DNA of 64,000 nucleotides from Keguizhuia sedimenti (GTDB taxonomy: Bacteria; Pseudomonadota; Gammaproteobacteria; Burkholderiales; Burkholderiaceae_D). Below are positions 1-8,838 of the stretch, in pieces. The stretch lies in NCBI GenBank assembly GCA_030715135.1, contig JAUYVH010000008.1:1-64000 (forward strand), in the 5' to 3' direction. Each line of letters begins with the position of its first letter. Position 1 is the first letter of the stretch. The translations under genes and the position numbers were made by a program. The notes below the pieces were generated by a model that did not search any database, had not been told where the DNA came from, and worked only from the letters and a program-made list of their open reading frames with translations.

Positions 1-63
1 CGGCTATCTCAGCCCAGTACAATTTGAAAATCTACAATGTGCTTAGTGAATGTGTCCGTTCAA

Positions 64-228
64 ATGGGGGAAGCCCACCCGTTATTTTCTCCGGATCAGC
101 TTTTAGGATTACTCAACAAGCATATCACCGCGGACAATGCGGCACGGCAGCGACATATTGTTCGCGCAGAACAGGCGAAATCACGCGCAACCGCCGCGAG
201 TATCGTCGAGTCGGCATCGATCCACTGA
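64..228 (+). CDS. possible small hypothetical protein (54 aa)
   Basis: This short open frame reads as a helical, charged peptide (start MGEAHPLFSPDQLL, end ASIVESASIH). Its composition looks more protein-like than the overlapping frames. An in-frame ATG at 37 would add nine residues. I see no strong ribosome binding site and recognise no domain. It lies just upstream of the small membrane protein at 300. It may be spurious. Confidence 0.3.
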   Translation: MGEAHPLFSPDQLLGLLNKHITADNAARQRHIVRAEQAKSRATAASIVESASIH

Positions 229-299
229 GCCGGCAGTGCGCACGTGTTTTTCAAAGCATACGTACTTATTTAACAAACCTTTTTCGAAACGAAATCATT

Positions 300-536
300 A
301 TGAAAAAACGTCATATTGTTCCTGTCTTAGGCTCACTCGGCGCTTTTGGCGTGTGCTGGGCTCTGATTCATTTCTGGATGGCGCCCTGGTACAGCTATTT
401 GATGGAAGTGTCACTGAAAACCGCCTACATTTCATTGATGACGTTATTAGTGGCATATACCATTGTCCGTATCATTGATATATTGCGCGACAAGGATGAG
501 ATTACCAAGATGGTCGACCAGTGGCATGAGGAATAG
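300..536 (+). CDS. small two-helix membrane protein, unknown function (78 aa)
   Basis: The frame starts at ATG 300 (MKKRHIVPVLGSLGAF). It has two hydrophobic stretches, about residues 7-28 and 38-56, then a charged tail ending DKDEITKMVDQWHEE, so it should be a small inner-membrane protein with a soluble C-terminus. A longer reading of the same frame to position 24 gives an implausible Arg/Cys-rich sequence, so I prefer the internal start. A stem-loop follows directly at 550-588. I do not recognise the family. Confidence 0.55.
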   Translation: MKKRHIVPVLGSLGAFGVCWALIHFWMAPWYSYLMEVSLKTAYISLMTLLVAYTIVRIIDILRDKDEITKMVDQWHEE

Positions 537-549
537 TTTCGGCCTATAG

Positions 550-588
550 TATGGACGAATTAAGGACACCTCCGACGATTCGTCCATA
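550..588 (+). terminator. stem-loop after the small membrane protein gene
   Basis: An 11-base perfect inverted repeat (550-560 against 578-588, core ATGGACGAAT/ATTCGTCCAT) with a 17-base loop starts 13 bases after the stop codon of the gene at 300-536. It is followed by a short TTT. The U-tract is weak and the loop long, so it may instead be an mRNA-stabilising hairpin or an operator. Confidence 0.4.
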
Positions 589-647
589 TTTCGAAAATTA
601 AGGCTGAACGCTGTCTATCACACTGTTATCCATTTAAATGGCTTTGG

Positions 648-915
648 CTATTTATTGAGCTGTACCAGAAAAAGCCGGCCGCTTTTTAAGATGGCACGCT
701 CTATCTTGGCGGTCAATTCATGCTTCAATCGGCCAAGTGGGTTGGCTGCCCCCCTAGTCCTCGGCAATAGCTACCGCAATGTCCAAGGCAGCCTGGCAGG
801 CGTGGCTGCCTTGCTCTTGAACCATTCTGCCAATCTTCCTCTTGGCTGCGTTTAGCATCTCCGATAGTCTTACCCTTCCAATCAATGTGTTCGTCTTATC
901 AGGATAAAGCTTGGT
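648..915 (-). pseudogene. frameshifted remnant of an unidentified gene
   Basis: On the minus strand, 915 to 754 reads as 53 protein-like codons (starting TKLYPDKTNTLIGRVRLSEM, ending ALDIAVAIAED) and then hits TAG. Shifting by one base near 750-760 continues as about 35 more protein-like codons (AANPLGRLKHELTAKIERAI and so on, ending LVQLNK) to a stop at 648-650. Both parts are rich in Lys/Arg/Ala/Leu and look helical. A six-C run at 749-754 sits at the junction. The frame is closed upstream by a stop at 916-918. I read this as the decayed 3' end of a gene I cannot name. It could be chance. Confidence 0.33.
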
Positions 916-1285
916 TTAACATCGCCTTTATTTCCTAGATAGTTTTAGTACTTACATTTAGCGACGTATTTGTCTTTAATATTTTGCGCGATAATAGTGG
1001 TATTACCAAGGCAATTGGCAGTGCATGACAAATAGTCCTGCTATAGCAGGTAGAATTATCTCCTTCTTGGACTCCCCTTGGCCTGGTAAAGTCCAATTAT
1101 ACGATTGCGACTTGGCCGCGAAAATACAGCAGACAAAATGCATTTTGTTGGGAATCTTGAAATAAAACGGACCGCTGTTCATTAATTGTAAGCGCCGCAC
1201 GGGACTTAATGGCGTTTTCCACCCTCCAAGGGAGGACGCTATGCAAATGCGATATAGCCTGCAGCCAGTTCTTAAAGCTATTTAA
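916..1285. other. gene-free A+T-rich stretch
   Basis: No convincing gene is seen. A 65-codon minus-strand frame at 1003-1200 lacks any recognisable features. A short CCTCC/GGAGG inverted repeat lies near 1224-1236. The promoter for the gene at 1286 should lie here, but I see no clear match to a sigma-70 consensus. Confidence 0.4.
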
Positions 1286-2626
1286 TTGAAGATAATTTTG
1301 AAGTACTTAAGATTTTTATTGATAGGGATATTAATTACCTATCCTGCTCTATGTTTGGTTGAAAAATCGGCTAATAACTTCATTTTCAATCTACTAATCT
1401 TGCTTGGCCTTATAGCGATTATCCTTCGTTATAGAAATCCCTCCTACTACAAAGCGCTCGATCATATTTGGGTCAGTTATTACCCATTAAGCCTCTCCAT
1501 GGCAAGCATGATGATTGCAGTGCTTATTCAACAACTTGCTACCGGCACTTTTGAGAGCAAGCCTTACGATGTTCCTTTTCATGTGGCTTCGTTTGGGATT
1601 TTCTTTTGGCTTTTCTTGCAGCTAAGAAGTAAAGATTTGAAAGTCATCCAGTGGGGAGCCATTGCCGGCGTCTTAGCCAGTATGATGGTTATTTATGCCG
1701 AGACGCGCGGCGGCATAGATCGGCCAGCCAAAATTCTCGATGTCGCTATTATTCCTTTTTCAAACCATGCAACGCTTCTGGCTTTTCTCGTTTTTCTCTC
1801 CATTAAGTGGGACGAAACACAGAGCAAGGCTCTCATTGGATTGAAAGCGCTGACATTGTGCGCAGGTTTATACATAACATTTTTGTCGCAAACTCGCGGC
1901 GGCTGGCCTGCCCTTCTCCTATATGCAATCATTGCTTCTGCAATCTTCCTTGGAAAGGACTGGAAAAAGACAACGCTTGCGATGACAGCATTCCTGACGC
2001 TACTAGTAAGTACCGCAATGCTCAGCGAAAACATCCATAAGCGCATAGAGACTGTAAAAACAGATATCAGCAGTTATATGGACGGTACGAACCCCGATAC
2101 TTCCGTAGGCATGCGCCTTCAATACTGGGATTCTTCTTGGATTCTGATCAAGAAAAATTGGGGAGTCGGGATAGGGGCCGATACTTATAAAGATGAAATT
2201 AAGAAGCTTGCCCAACAAAATATAGTTACCGAACAAGCAGCTTCATTACCTCACCCTCATAACGAGCTTCTATTCCAGACAGTTCGCTACGGCATTCCTG
2301 GTTTGGTGTCGATCCTCTTAGTTTTATTTATGCCGCTGGTCTATTTCGGGAGATTCATTCGCCACCCCGACCAGCAGATTAGGGCAAGTGCCTGGATGGG
2401 AGGTGCAGTATGTCTTGCCTTTTTTTCGTTTGGGCTTACTGATGTCGTATTGGTATGGAGGCATACGACTACGTTTTATGCGTTCCTATTGGCGGTGTGT
2501 TTCGCGCATATTGTCAATCGCATGCAGGAGCTCGAGAATGGGAAACCGGGTTCCATTGCGCCAGAAAGCCATGCAAAAATGCTGGACAAGTGCATAAGCA
2601 GAAATCCGAAATGCCCTTCCCTTTAG
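1286..2626 (+). CDS. O-antigen ligase / polymerase family membrane protein
   Basis: A polytopic inner-membrane protein of 446 aa with about ten hydrophobic segments. It matches the Wzy_C/WaaL family, which joins or polymerises lipid-linked glycans on the periplasmic face. Family hallmarks seen are SQTRGGWPALL in the first half and, after a long periplasmic loop, HPHNELLFQ with His323 and His325 followed by YGIPGLV. The start is TTG at 1286 with a poor upstream ribosome site. No better ATG keeps the first membrane helix, so the start is uncertain. The gene is visibly richer in A+T than its neighbours and sits next to a convergent heptosyltransferase-like gene, which suggests an acquired surface-glycan islet. 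Ligase, Wzy polymerase or pilin glycosyltransferase cannot be told apart from sequence. Confidence 0.8.
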   Translation: MKIILKYLRFLLIGILITYPALCLVEKSANNFIFNLLILLGLIAIILRYRNPSYYKALDHIWVSYYPLSLSMASMMIAVLIQQLATGTFESKPYDVPFHVASFGIFFWLFLQLRSKDLKVIQWGAIAGVLASMMVIYAETRGGIDRPAKILDVAIIPFSNHATLLAFLVFLSIKWDETQSKALIGLKALTLCAGLYITFLSQTRGGWPALLLYAIIASAIFLGKDWKKTTLAMTAFLTLLVSTAMLSENIHKRIETVKTDISSYMDGTNPDTSVGMRLQYWDSSWILIKKNWGVGIGADTYKDEIKKLAQQNIVTEQAASLPHPHNELLFQTVRYGIPGLVSILLVLFMPLVYFGRFIRHPDQQIRASAWMGGAVCLAFFSFGLTDVVLVWRHTTTFYAFLLAVCFAHIVNRMQELENGKPGSIAPESHAKMLDKCISRNPKCPSL

Positions 2627-2667
2627 TAATCAACAGAAAAGATGCTTTGCATAAGGATTATGTGAAA

Positions 2668-3708
2668 TTACGCACGAAAAATCGTCTCACCAAAAAACGG
2701 GCCTACATGCACTGTTTGAATCGCGGGAGCATTTAACTCCCTCAACCGAGCAATTACGGCATCAACGGAAATGCTGTCCATCCCTTTCTCCGAGATACCA
2801 TGCATCAATGGATCGTGTGTCAGAGGTAAGGTATGTCCAAACAAGCCAAGTGCTGGCGTATCGCACGCAACCGATAGATTCAATACACCAGTGTCATTCC
2901 CGATACAAAAATCGCATTGTTTGAGTACTGCAGCAGATTTGGGCACTGATGACTGGCACATCACTTGAAAGGTGCCTGGCCTTAATCCGTTGGCCGTCGA
3001 GAATGCTTTTTCGGCCTCTTCCCGTTCAGCAGGGCCGCCCAGAAATACCACGCCGCATCCTGCATCAATCAGCCTTTTGGCTAAAATCAAGAAGTTTTCG
3101 GCACCCCAATTTTTCTTAGGTTCCGATGCTCCTATGGCAAATGCATAACGAATTTTCGGAAATTGGCTCAACCGCGCTTCGGCCTCTTCAACATACTGCA
3201 TTGGTAGCGTCAACTTGGGCACGATCGGGCCACTTACAAAACCGTGCGCCATGGCAAAAGAGGTAGCTTCCGCATAAACGCCGCTTCCCGGTCCATCATA
3301 GCGCTTGATATAAGTCGGGTCATTCAGGTAAAGGCGCTGCATTACCCTGAAGCCGTATCCTGATCGATGGGAAATGCCGGCAAGAAGTGCTAACTTTGCG
3401 TAATGGTCGCGCTCCGAAAAAATATAGATCCGGCCAAACTTCCTCCGTCGCAGTTCTCGTATGAACTGTAGTTGCCCCTTTATTCCGTCATGCTTGCCCT
3501 TCACGTTGTAGCGCGGTCTGTAGTCATGTTCAATTACCTCTTCTACGCAAGATTCACCAGCCAAGACATCAGTAGCTCGACAGGACGGCCGGGCCATGAC
3601 CGTGACTTTGCCACCCAGACTTGCAGCGGCAATTGCGCGAAAATAAGGAACATGCCAGATAAGATCACCAATGCCCGCATGATGGTGAACGACTAATGTC
3701 TTTTGCAT
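2668..3708 (-). CDS. glycosyltransferase family 9 (heptosyltransferase-like)
   Basis: A 346-aa cytoplasmic protein with the two-domain GT-B layout of the ADP-heptose:LPS heptosyltransferase family. The N-terminal acceptor-site loop is HHAGIGDLIWHVPYF (about residues 8-22). The C-terminal nucleotide-sugar half carries AIGASEPKKNW (about 190-200) and FCIGNDTGVLNLSVA, in which the conserved GxDTGxxH-type motif has Asn where His is usual. It converges on the O-antigen-ligase-like gene (41 bases between the stops), so the two may act on the same surface polysaccharide. The substrate may not be heptose. ATG 3708 is the only good start, and the upstream region holds no partner gene. Confidence 0.8.
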   Translation of the reverse strand: MQKTLVVHHHAGIGDLIWHVPYFRAIAAASLGGKVTVMARPSCRATDVLAGESCVEEVIEHDYRPRYNVKGKHDGIKGQLQFIRELRRRKFGRIYIFSERDHYAKLALLAGISHRSGYGFRVMQRLYLNDPTYIKRYDGPGSGVYAEATSFAMAHGFVSGPIVPKLTLPMQYVEEAEARLSQFPKIRYAFAIGASEPKKNWGAENFLILAKRLIDAGCGVVFLGGPAEREEAEKAFSTANGLRPGTFQVMCQSSVPKSAAVLKQCDFCIGNDTGVLNLSVACDTPALGLFGHTLPLTHDPLMHGISEKGMDSISVDAVIARLRELNAPAIQTVHVGPFFGETIFRA

Positions 3709-4365
3709 TGCAGATTCTCTAATTTATGCTGTGCCTTTGTTCGCCGTAAGATACGGCACCACTCCTAATGTTTCAAGCAGCATTGCAGGAATTCCAGCCT
3801 TTTTTAAAGTGGCTTAATAAGAGAAGCTAAGCAGCCAAAGGCCAATTTCTGCTGTCGGATGGCTCCATTAGTGGCCACATTTGGACTTTCATGATTATAG
3901 GTCCATAGTTAACCGGCAATGTGCCAGCGAGTTGTACCATTGCCATCGGTGTACTGCTCCTCATTCTGCTGTGACTCGTCGAGCTGAAGGAAATCTAGGC
4001 GAGTGCCCCTTTTCAAGACCACCCAGCATGTGCTGCGTTAATGTAATTTTGTCAATTATCACACGGCATCCTTCACAACCTTCCACGCCGATGATTTGCT
4101 TCAGTGAGCGAAGATGACTTATCCGGGATAAGTCCTAACAGCCCATTAAGATATTTGAATCTGTCCTGGTTCCTTTTCTTAGAATCCGTTGAAAATCATT
4201 ACCGTACTCATTGAAGATTTCCTCTGTATCTACTAGAAATAAAATTTATAATGATAAATAGTTTCTTTTCGTCTGATTCAGAGTACTCTTCTGATCAAAA
4301 GCGGCACTATTTCTTGATAAGTATATGTGCCAATTCCAAGCAGCCATTCCTTGTTTTTATACGCC
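3709..4365. other. long gene-free stretch upstream of apaH
   Basis: No gene is seen on either strand over about 650 bases. A TATAAT hexamer at 4247-4252 in an A+T-rich patch could be the -10 element for apaH, but no -35 lies at the right distance. The central part (about 3830-4120) has a base composition closer to coding DNA and may be gene debris, but I could not recognise a protein in it. Confidence 0.4.
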
Positions 4366-5184
4366 ATGACGACTTATGCTATCGGCGACATCCAAGGCTG
4401 TTATTCCAGCTTGGTTCAATTGATAGACCTCCTACATGCCACTTCCAGTAACTCGAAATTTATTTTTGTAGGCGACCTTATTAATCGTGGGCCTCAGTCC
4501 TTACAAACAATAAGAGAAATCAAGGCGCTAGGGGGCAAAGCAAAAGTTATTCTGGGAAATCACGATCTGCACTTAATGGCAGTCGCGTATGGCATACGCC
4601 AAAGCCATCGTTCAGACACGATTCAGGAAATTCTGACCGCGCCAGACCTTACTGACCTGCTTGATTGGCTGCGGCATCAACCACTTTCACTGTTTGATAC
4701 CGGGCACCTGTTAGTCCATGCCGGCGTTGTCCCGCAATGGACGTTTCAACAGACCTTGAGCCTCGCCCGGGAAGTACAAGCCGAATTGCGCGGGCCAGAT
4801 TGGCTGGACTTCCTCAGGCATATGTACGGAAATTCGCCTGCTCAGTGGAGCGACGATCTGCAAGGGTATGACCGTTTACGCTGCATAATCAATGCCCTGA
4901 CGCGTATCCGGTTCTGCACAGCGGATGGCACCATGGAATTTGCATCAAAAGAAGGAAGTATTGCGCCCGAATCCGGTTATATGCCCTGGTTCGAGGTACC
5001 GGGCCGCAAAACCGCTGATACGCCCATCGTATTCGGTCATTGGTCAACCTTGGGCTTGCTTCAGCGCCCCAATTTGCTCGGTATCGATACAGGTTGCGTC
5101 TGGGGCGGCAAGCTGACCGCAGTTCGGCTGGAGGACCATGCCATTTTTCAGGTGGATTGTCCGCAATACTGCAAGCCTGGCTAG
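4366..5184 (+). CDS. apaH: bis(5'-nucleosyl)-tetraphosphatase (symmetrical)
   Basis: ApaH splits diadenosine tetraphosphate symmetrically into two ADP and also removes Np4-type caps from RNA. The 272-aa product has the metallophosphoesterase motifs in order: GDIQG at residues 7-11, then VGDLINRGP, LGNHD, and later HAGV and GHW. Length fits the family (about 270-280). I chose ATG 4366 because MTTYAIGDIQGC is the usual N-terminus; an upstream ATG at 4327 would add 13 unlikely residues. It converges on the PlsC-like gene with two bases between the stops. Unlike in Escherichia coli, it is not next to ksgA or apaG. Confidence 0.93.
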   Translation: MTTYAIGDIQGCYSSLVQLIDLLHATSSNSKFIFVGDLINRGPQSLQTIREIKALGGKAKVILGNHDLHLMAVAYGIRQSHRSDTIQEILTAPDLTDLLDWLRHQPLSLFDTGHLLVHAGVVPQWTFQQTLSLAREVQAELRGPDWLDFLRHMYGNSPAQWSDDLQGYDRLRCIINALTRIRFCTADGTMEFASKEGSIAPESGYMPWFEVPGRKTADTPIVFGHWSTLGLLQRPNLLGIDTGCVWGGKLTAVRLEDHAIFQVDCPQYCKPG

Positions 5185-5186
5185 TT

Positions 5187-5924
5187 TCAATCGCCGCTAT
5201 AGCCTAACGCGGCTTTAACGGCATCATGTGCTTGCGCCGCTAATTCCCTGCGGTGCGCCCCGCCCGTTGATATTTGTGGCAAGAAAGCCAATTCGGCCGT
5301 CATGCCGCGCGACTTCAGAATCATGGTGATGCTTTCCATGAAACTCATTTCATCCACGAAATCAGCGGCCCGATGCAAACGGCCATGCTTGTCTACATAG
5401 CGTATTGCGCAAGGCTGCACCGGCGCAAGCGCTTCAATAGCCGCTTCAAATAAATTTGCATGGAATGGCAAGATCTTGCCTTGCGGAGCAGTCGTGCCCT
5501 CAGGGAAAAACGCGATGCGTTCTCCTTGCTGCAGGCTTTCGACCAGGCTTTCGTATATTTTCCGTACATCGCGCTGCCGGCCGCGGGCGATGAAAATCGT
5601 GCCCGATTTTTCGCACAACCAGCCGATCAAGGGCCAGTCCCGAATGTCCGACTTTGCGACAAAGCGGCAGGGATAAAGCGAATTGATGACAAAGATATCC
5701 AGCCAGGAAACATGGTTTGAAACGACCATCACACTACCATTCGGATCGGCATGCTGCGTTTCCTCAACTGTCACCTTTACTCCGCAGATGCCTAAGAGTC
5801 TCTTCGACCAGCGTTGAATTTCCCTTTCTCGCCCAGGCGTATCAATGAAAGGAAAAAGGAAGGCGCATGTCGCCAGTCCGGAAAACAGGTGAACAATCAG
5901 ACGCAGAAGCCAGTAAGCAGTCAT
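5187..5924 (-). CDS. plsC: 1-acyl-sn-glycerol-3-phosphate acyltransferase family protein
   Basis: A 245-aa membrane-associated acyltransferase of the PlsC family, which acylates lysophosphatidate during phospholipid synthesis. It has an N-terminal hydrophobic helix (residues about 4-27), the catalytic NHVSWLD (His71, Asp76) and the substrate-binding FPEGTT (140-145). An intermediate block, SGTIFIARGRQRD, fits the family. It lies 144 bases downstream of the dihydroorotase-like gene on the same strand and may be a distal member of the pyrimidine operon. Burkholderiales carry several PlsC paralogues, so this could also be an ornithine-lipid or lyso-lipid acyltransferase. Confidence 0.85.
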   Translation of the reverse strand: MTAYWLLRLIVHLFSGLATCAFLFPFIDTPGREREIQRWSKRLLGICGVKVTVEETQHADPNGSVMVVSNHVSWLDIFVINSLYPCRFVAKSDIRDWPLIGWLCEKSGTIFIARGRQRDVRKIYESLVESLQQGERIAFFPEGTTAPQGKILPFHANLFEAAIEALAPVQPCAIRYVDKHGRLHRAADFVDEMSFMESITMILKSRGMTAELAFLPQISTGGAHRRELAAQAHDAVKAALGYSGD

Positions 5925-6068
5925 TCCCCGGAACCTTGCTTTGCTGCCCAGTCAAAAGGCGCCGTTAATGACCTTGGCACATGGAAGATTAGAACCGTCG
6001 AAGTGATGACTTTCCCTGCGAAAAAGTCTGTCGTCCAAGGCCAGGAGACATCCCGCCGGTTGCAGGGA

Positions 6069-7355
6069 CTAGCGTTTGTAAACGACATTACCGCCGACGA
6101 TCGTCATCTTGACTCGACCTGCCAGTTCATATCCCAGGAAAGGTGTATGTTTGCCTTGGCTCGCAAGTGCCCTGGCCTCAACTTTCCAGCGCTCGTTGGG
6201 ATCAAACAGGCATACGTCCGCCACATCACCGACACCTAATTGGCCAGCCGGCAGGTTTGCAAGCTTTGCTGCTGCATTAGTGATTTTCGAGATCGCCTTG
6301 AGCATCGCATCGGAAGATTTGTCATTGCGCTCCTGAACCCATTTCAGGGTTAACGAGAGCAATAGTTCCAGCCCCGTCGCACCGGGCGATGCTTCTCCAA
6401 ACGGAAGCAGCTTCTCGTCGTCATCAACAGGCGTGTGATCCGAGCAAATCGCATCAATCGTGCCGTCCAGCAGCCCCTGATGGATCGCATCACGGTCACG
6501 CTGGGAACGCAATGGCGGACACAGCCGCGCATTGGGATCGAAGAAGCCGATATCTGCATCGGTCAAATGAATATAATGCGCGCCGACATCGCAGGTGACC
6601 GGCAAATGCTGTTTCTTCGCTGCGCGGACCAGGTCCAGGCCAGCCGCGGAAGACAGGCGGCATAGATGCACGCGTGCGCCGGTTGCGCGCACCAGTTCCA
6701 GTATCGTACTTAACGCAATGGTCTCGGAAATGACCGGCACGCCGGATAAACCGAGCCGCGATGCGATAGGACCGCTGTGCGCCACCCCGTTACGGCCGAT
6801 ATGCGGGTCCTGCGCACGGAGCCACACCGTAAATCCAAAGGTCTGCGCATACTGCATGGCGCGCATCAGCACCGTCGTGTCCAGAATCGGCTGATCGGCT
6901 TGCGCAAATCCGATGCAACCCGCTTCTGTCAGTTGCGCCATCTCCGTGAGCGCGTGTCCCTTCAAGCCGGTGGTCAGGGCACCCAGCGGATAGACATGCG
7001 TCTGGTTTAACTTTCGCGCACGGTACGTCAGCATTTCCACCAGGCCCGGCTCATCCAGTACCGGATCAGTGTCCGGCGGGCATACCAGGCTGGTTACTCC
7101 GCCTTGAATGGCGGCCTGCAACTCGGATTCCAGCGTCGCCTTGTATTCATAGCCCGGCTCACGCAGGCGGGCGCTCAAGTCGACGAGTCCCGGCGCAACG
7201 ACAAGATTCGTTGCATCGATTGTCTGGTCTGCTGTAAAACCATCCGGTCCCTGCCCTACCGCTACGACTTTTCCATCGGCGATATATAGATCTTTTTGCG
7301 CATCGATGCCATTGGCCGGATCGATCAGGCGGCCATTCTTGATCTGAAGTCTCAT
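6069..7355 (-). CDS. pyrX: dihydroorotase homologue lacking metal ligands (PyrX/PyrC' type)
   Basis: 428 aa, a full-length class I dihydroorotase-like amidohydrolase. The signature that reads D-x-H-x-H-x-R in active enzymes is DLSARLREPG here (Ser61, Arg63). The HAED block reads RAQD (Arg180, Gln182), and the later H-x-x-H reads H230-x-x-R233. Asp306 in SDHTP remains. The metal site is thus destroyed while the fold and substrate-side motif survive. In Pseudomonas, such an inactive homologue encoded beside pyrB (PyrC'/PyrX) is a structural partner needed to assemble aspartate transcarbamoylase dodecamers; I infer the same role. The gene follows pyrB by three bases. A separate active pyrC must exist elsewhere in the genome. 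Automated annotation would probably call it dihydroorotase. Confidence 0.9.
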   Translation of the reverse strand: MRLQIKNGRLIDPANGIDAQKDLYIADGKVVAVGQGPDGFTADQTIDATNLVVAPGLVDLSARLREPGYEYKATLESELQAAIQGGVTSLVCPPDTDPVLDEPGLVEMLTYRARKLNQTHVYPLGALTTGLKGHALTEMAQLTEAGCIGFAQADQPILDTTVLMRAMQYAQTFGFTVWLRAQDPHIGRNGVAHSGPIASRLGLSGVPVISETIALSTILELVRATGARVHLCRLSSAAGLDLVRAAKKQHLPVTCDVGAHYIHLTDADIGFFDPNARLCPPLRSQRDRDAIHQGLLDGTIDAICSDHTPVDDDEKLLPFGEASPGATGLELLLSLTLKWVQERNDKSSDAMLKAISKITNAAAKLANLPAGQLGVGDVADVCLFDPNERWKVEARALASQGKHTPFLGYELAGRVKMTIVGGNVVYKR

Positions 7356-7358
7356 TCT

Positions 7359-8318
7359 TTAAGTTCCTGCCAAAATGCTCATGACCGCCATGCGGACCGC
7401 GATGCCGAAAGTAACCTGCGGCAGTATCACTGCCTGTGGACCATCTGCCACCGCGGAATCGATTTCCACGCCGCGGTTCATCGGCCCCGGGTGCATGACG
7501 ATCGCGTCCGGCTTGGCCAGGGCGAGCCGCTCCGGTGTCAGTCCGTAGCTTTTGAAAAATTCCTGCGCGGACGGCAACAGTGCGCCGCTCATGCGCTCAT
7601 TTTGCAGACGCAGCATGATGATGACGTCCACACCCGTCAAGCCTTCGTTGATGTCGGTAAAGACGCGCACGCCCATTTGCTCCAGGCCGCCCGGCAGCAG
7701 CGTGCGTGGACCGATGACGCGCACTTCGGGCACGCCCAGGGTGGTCATCGCATGAATGTCGGAACGTGCCACGCGGCTGTGCAGTACGTCACCGACGATG
7801 GCCACCGTCAGGTTGCTGAAGTCGCCCTTGTAATGGCGGATGGTGTACATGTCGAGCAAACCCTGCGTGGGATGCGCATGGCGTCCATCGCCCGCATTTA
7901 CTACATGCACATGCGACTGGCCGGATTCGTTCAGATGCTTGGCGATCAGATACGGCGCGCCCGATTCGGCATGGCGCACGACGAACATGTCGGCATGCAT
8001 GGCTGACAGGTTGTCGATCGTGTCGAGCAGGGACTCACCCTTGGTCGTGCTGGATGCGGCAATATTGAGATTGATGACGTCGGCCGACAAACGCTTGGAT
8101 GCAATTTCAAACGTCGTGCGGGTACGCGTGGAATTCTCGAAAAAGAGATTGAAAACGCTCTTGCCGCGCATTAAAGGCACTTTCTTGACCTCACGGTCGC
8201 CAATGCTGACGAATGAGGATGCAGTATCAAGAATGCGTGTAATGACGGCTTTGGGCAGGCCTTCGATCGTCAACAGATGCTGAAGCTCGCCATTTTTGTT
8301 CAGTTGCGGGTTATGCAT
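7359..8318 (-). CDS. pyrB: aspartate carbamoyltransferase catalytic subunit
   Basis: PyrB joins carbamoyl phosphate and aspartate to give carbamoyl-aspartate, the committed step of pyrimidine synthesis. The 319-aa product has the carbamoyl-phosphate loop [13 protein letters not shown] (59-71), HPTQ (149-152) and [10 protein letters not shown] near 275. Length fits the family. Its start overlaps the end of pyrR by eight bases, and pyrX follows three bases after its stop, so the three are co-translated. The pairing with a metal-site-less dihydroorotase predicts a large mixed complex, as in Pseudomonas. Confidence 0.96.
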   Translation of the reverse strand: MHNPQLNKNGELQHLLTIEGLPKAVITRILDTASSFVSIGDREVKKVPLMRGKSVFNLFFENSTRTRTTFEIASKRLSADVINLNIAASSTTKGESLLDTIDNLSAMHADMFVVRHAESGAPYLIAKHLNESGQSHVHVVNAGDGRHAHPTQGLLDMYTIRHYKGDFSNLTVAIVGDVLHSRVARSDIHAMTTLGVPEVRVIGPRTLLPGGLEQMGVRVFTDINEGLTGVDVIIMLRLQNERMSGALLPSAQEFFKSYGLTPERLALAKPDAIVMHPGPMNRGVEIDSAVADGPQAVILPQVTFGIAVRMAVMSILAGT

Positions 8319-8838
8319 GGTCCACCGTGAGGGTAAATCGGCCGTCGTCAGATTTTTTAAGTACCAGTTGCTGTGGCTTGGTCAGGCTTACGTGCTCGGC
8401 GACAAAGTCGGCCGCAATCGGCAGTTGCCGCTCTCCGCGGTCCACCAGCGCAGCCAGCAGAATCCTGGCCGGACGGCCATAGTCGAATAATTCATTGATC
8501 GCCGCGCGGGTCGTGCGGCCTGTGTACAGAACATCGTCCACAAGCAGGATGGTAGCGTTGTCTACGTCGAAGGGAATCTGGCTCGGCTTGACCTCGGCAG
8601 GCAAGCCCTTTTCCGCATAATCATCGCGGTAAAAAGACACATCGATAAAACCGAGCCGCTCCTGGAGCTGCAGTTCTTTCGCCAGGCGCTCGGCGATCCA
8701 CGCGCCGCCGGAATAGATGCCGACGATAGCGACATTTTCCGCCTGTGCCAGGCCGGTTTTGACTTGCCGGGCAAGTGACGCATAGAGCGCCTCGGCATCA
8801 AGTGCTGCGTCGAATCTAGAATTAGGCATGTTCATCAA
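8311..8838 (-). CDS. pyrR: PyrR regulator / uracil phosphoribosyltransferase
   Basis: A 175-aa phosphoribosyltransferase-fold protein with the PRPP-binding motif [10 protein letters not shown] at residues 100-109. In Bacillus PyrR binds pyr mRNA and also converts uracil to UMP; in proteobacteria the RNA-binding role is less certain. It overlaps ruvX by 17 bases and pyrB by 8. I take ATG 8838; ATG 8829 is also in frame and would shrink the ruvX overlap to 8 bases. I saw no obvious PyrR-type anti-antiterminator hairpin inside the operon. Confidence 0.93.
   Translation of the reverse strand: MMNMPNSRFDAALDAEALYASLARQVKTGLAQAENVAIVGIYSGGAWIAERLAKELQLQERLGFIDVSFYRDDYAEKGLPAEVKPSQIPFDVDNATILLVDDVLYTGRTTRAAINELFDYGRPARILLAALVDRGERQLPIAADFVAEHVSLTKPQQLVLKKSDDGRFTLTVDHA

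Noticed and set aside
655..855. Plus-strand 66-codon frame
   Set aside because: The opposite strand gives the more protein-like (though frameshifted) reading. This one has no ribosome site and is low in charged residues.
3830..4120. Suspected insertion-sequence remnant upstream of apaH
   Set aside because: No transposase-like peptide or terminal inverted repeats could be found in any frame.
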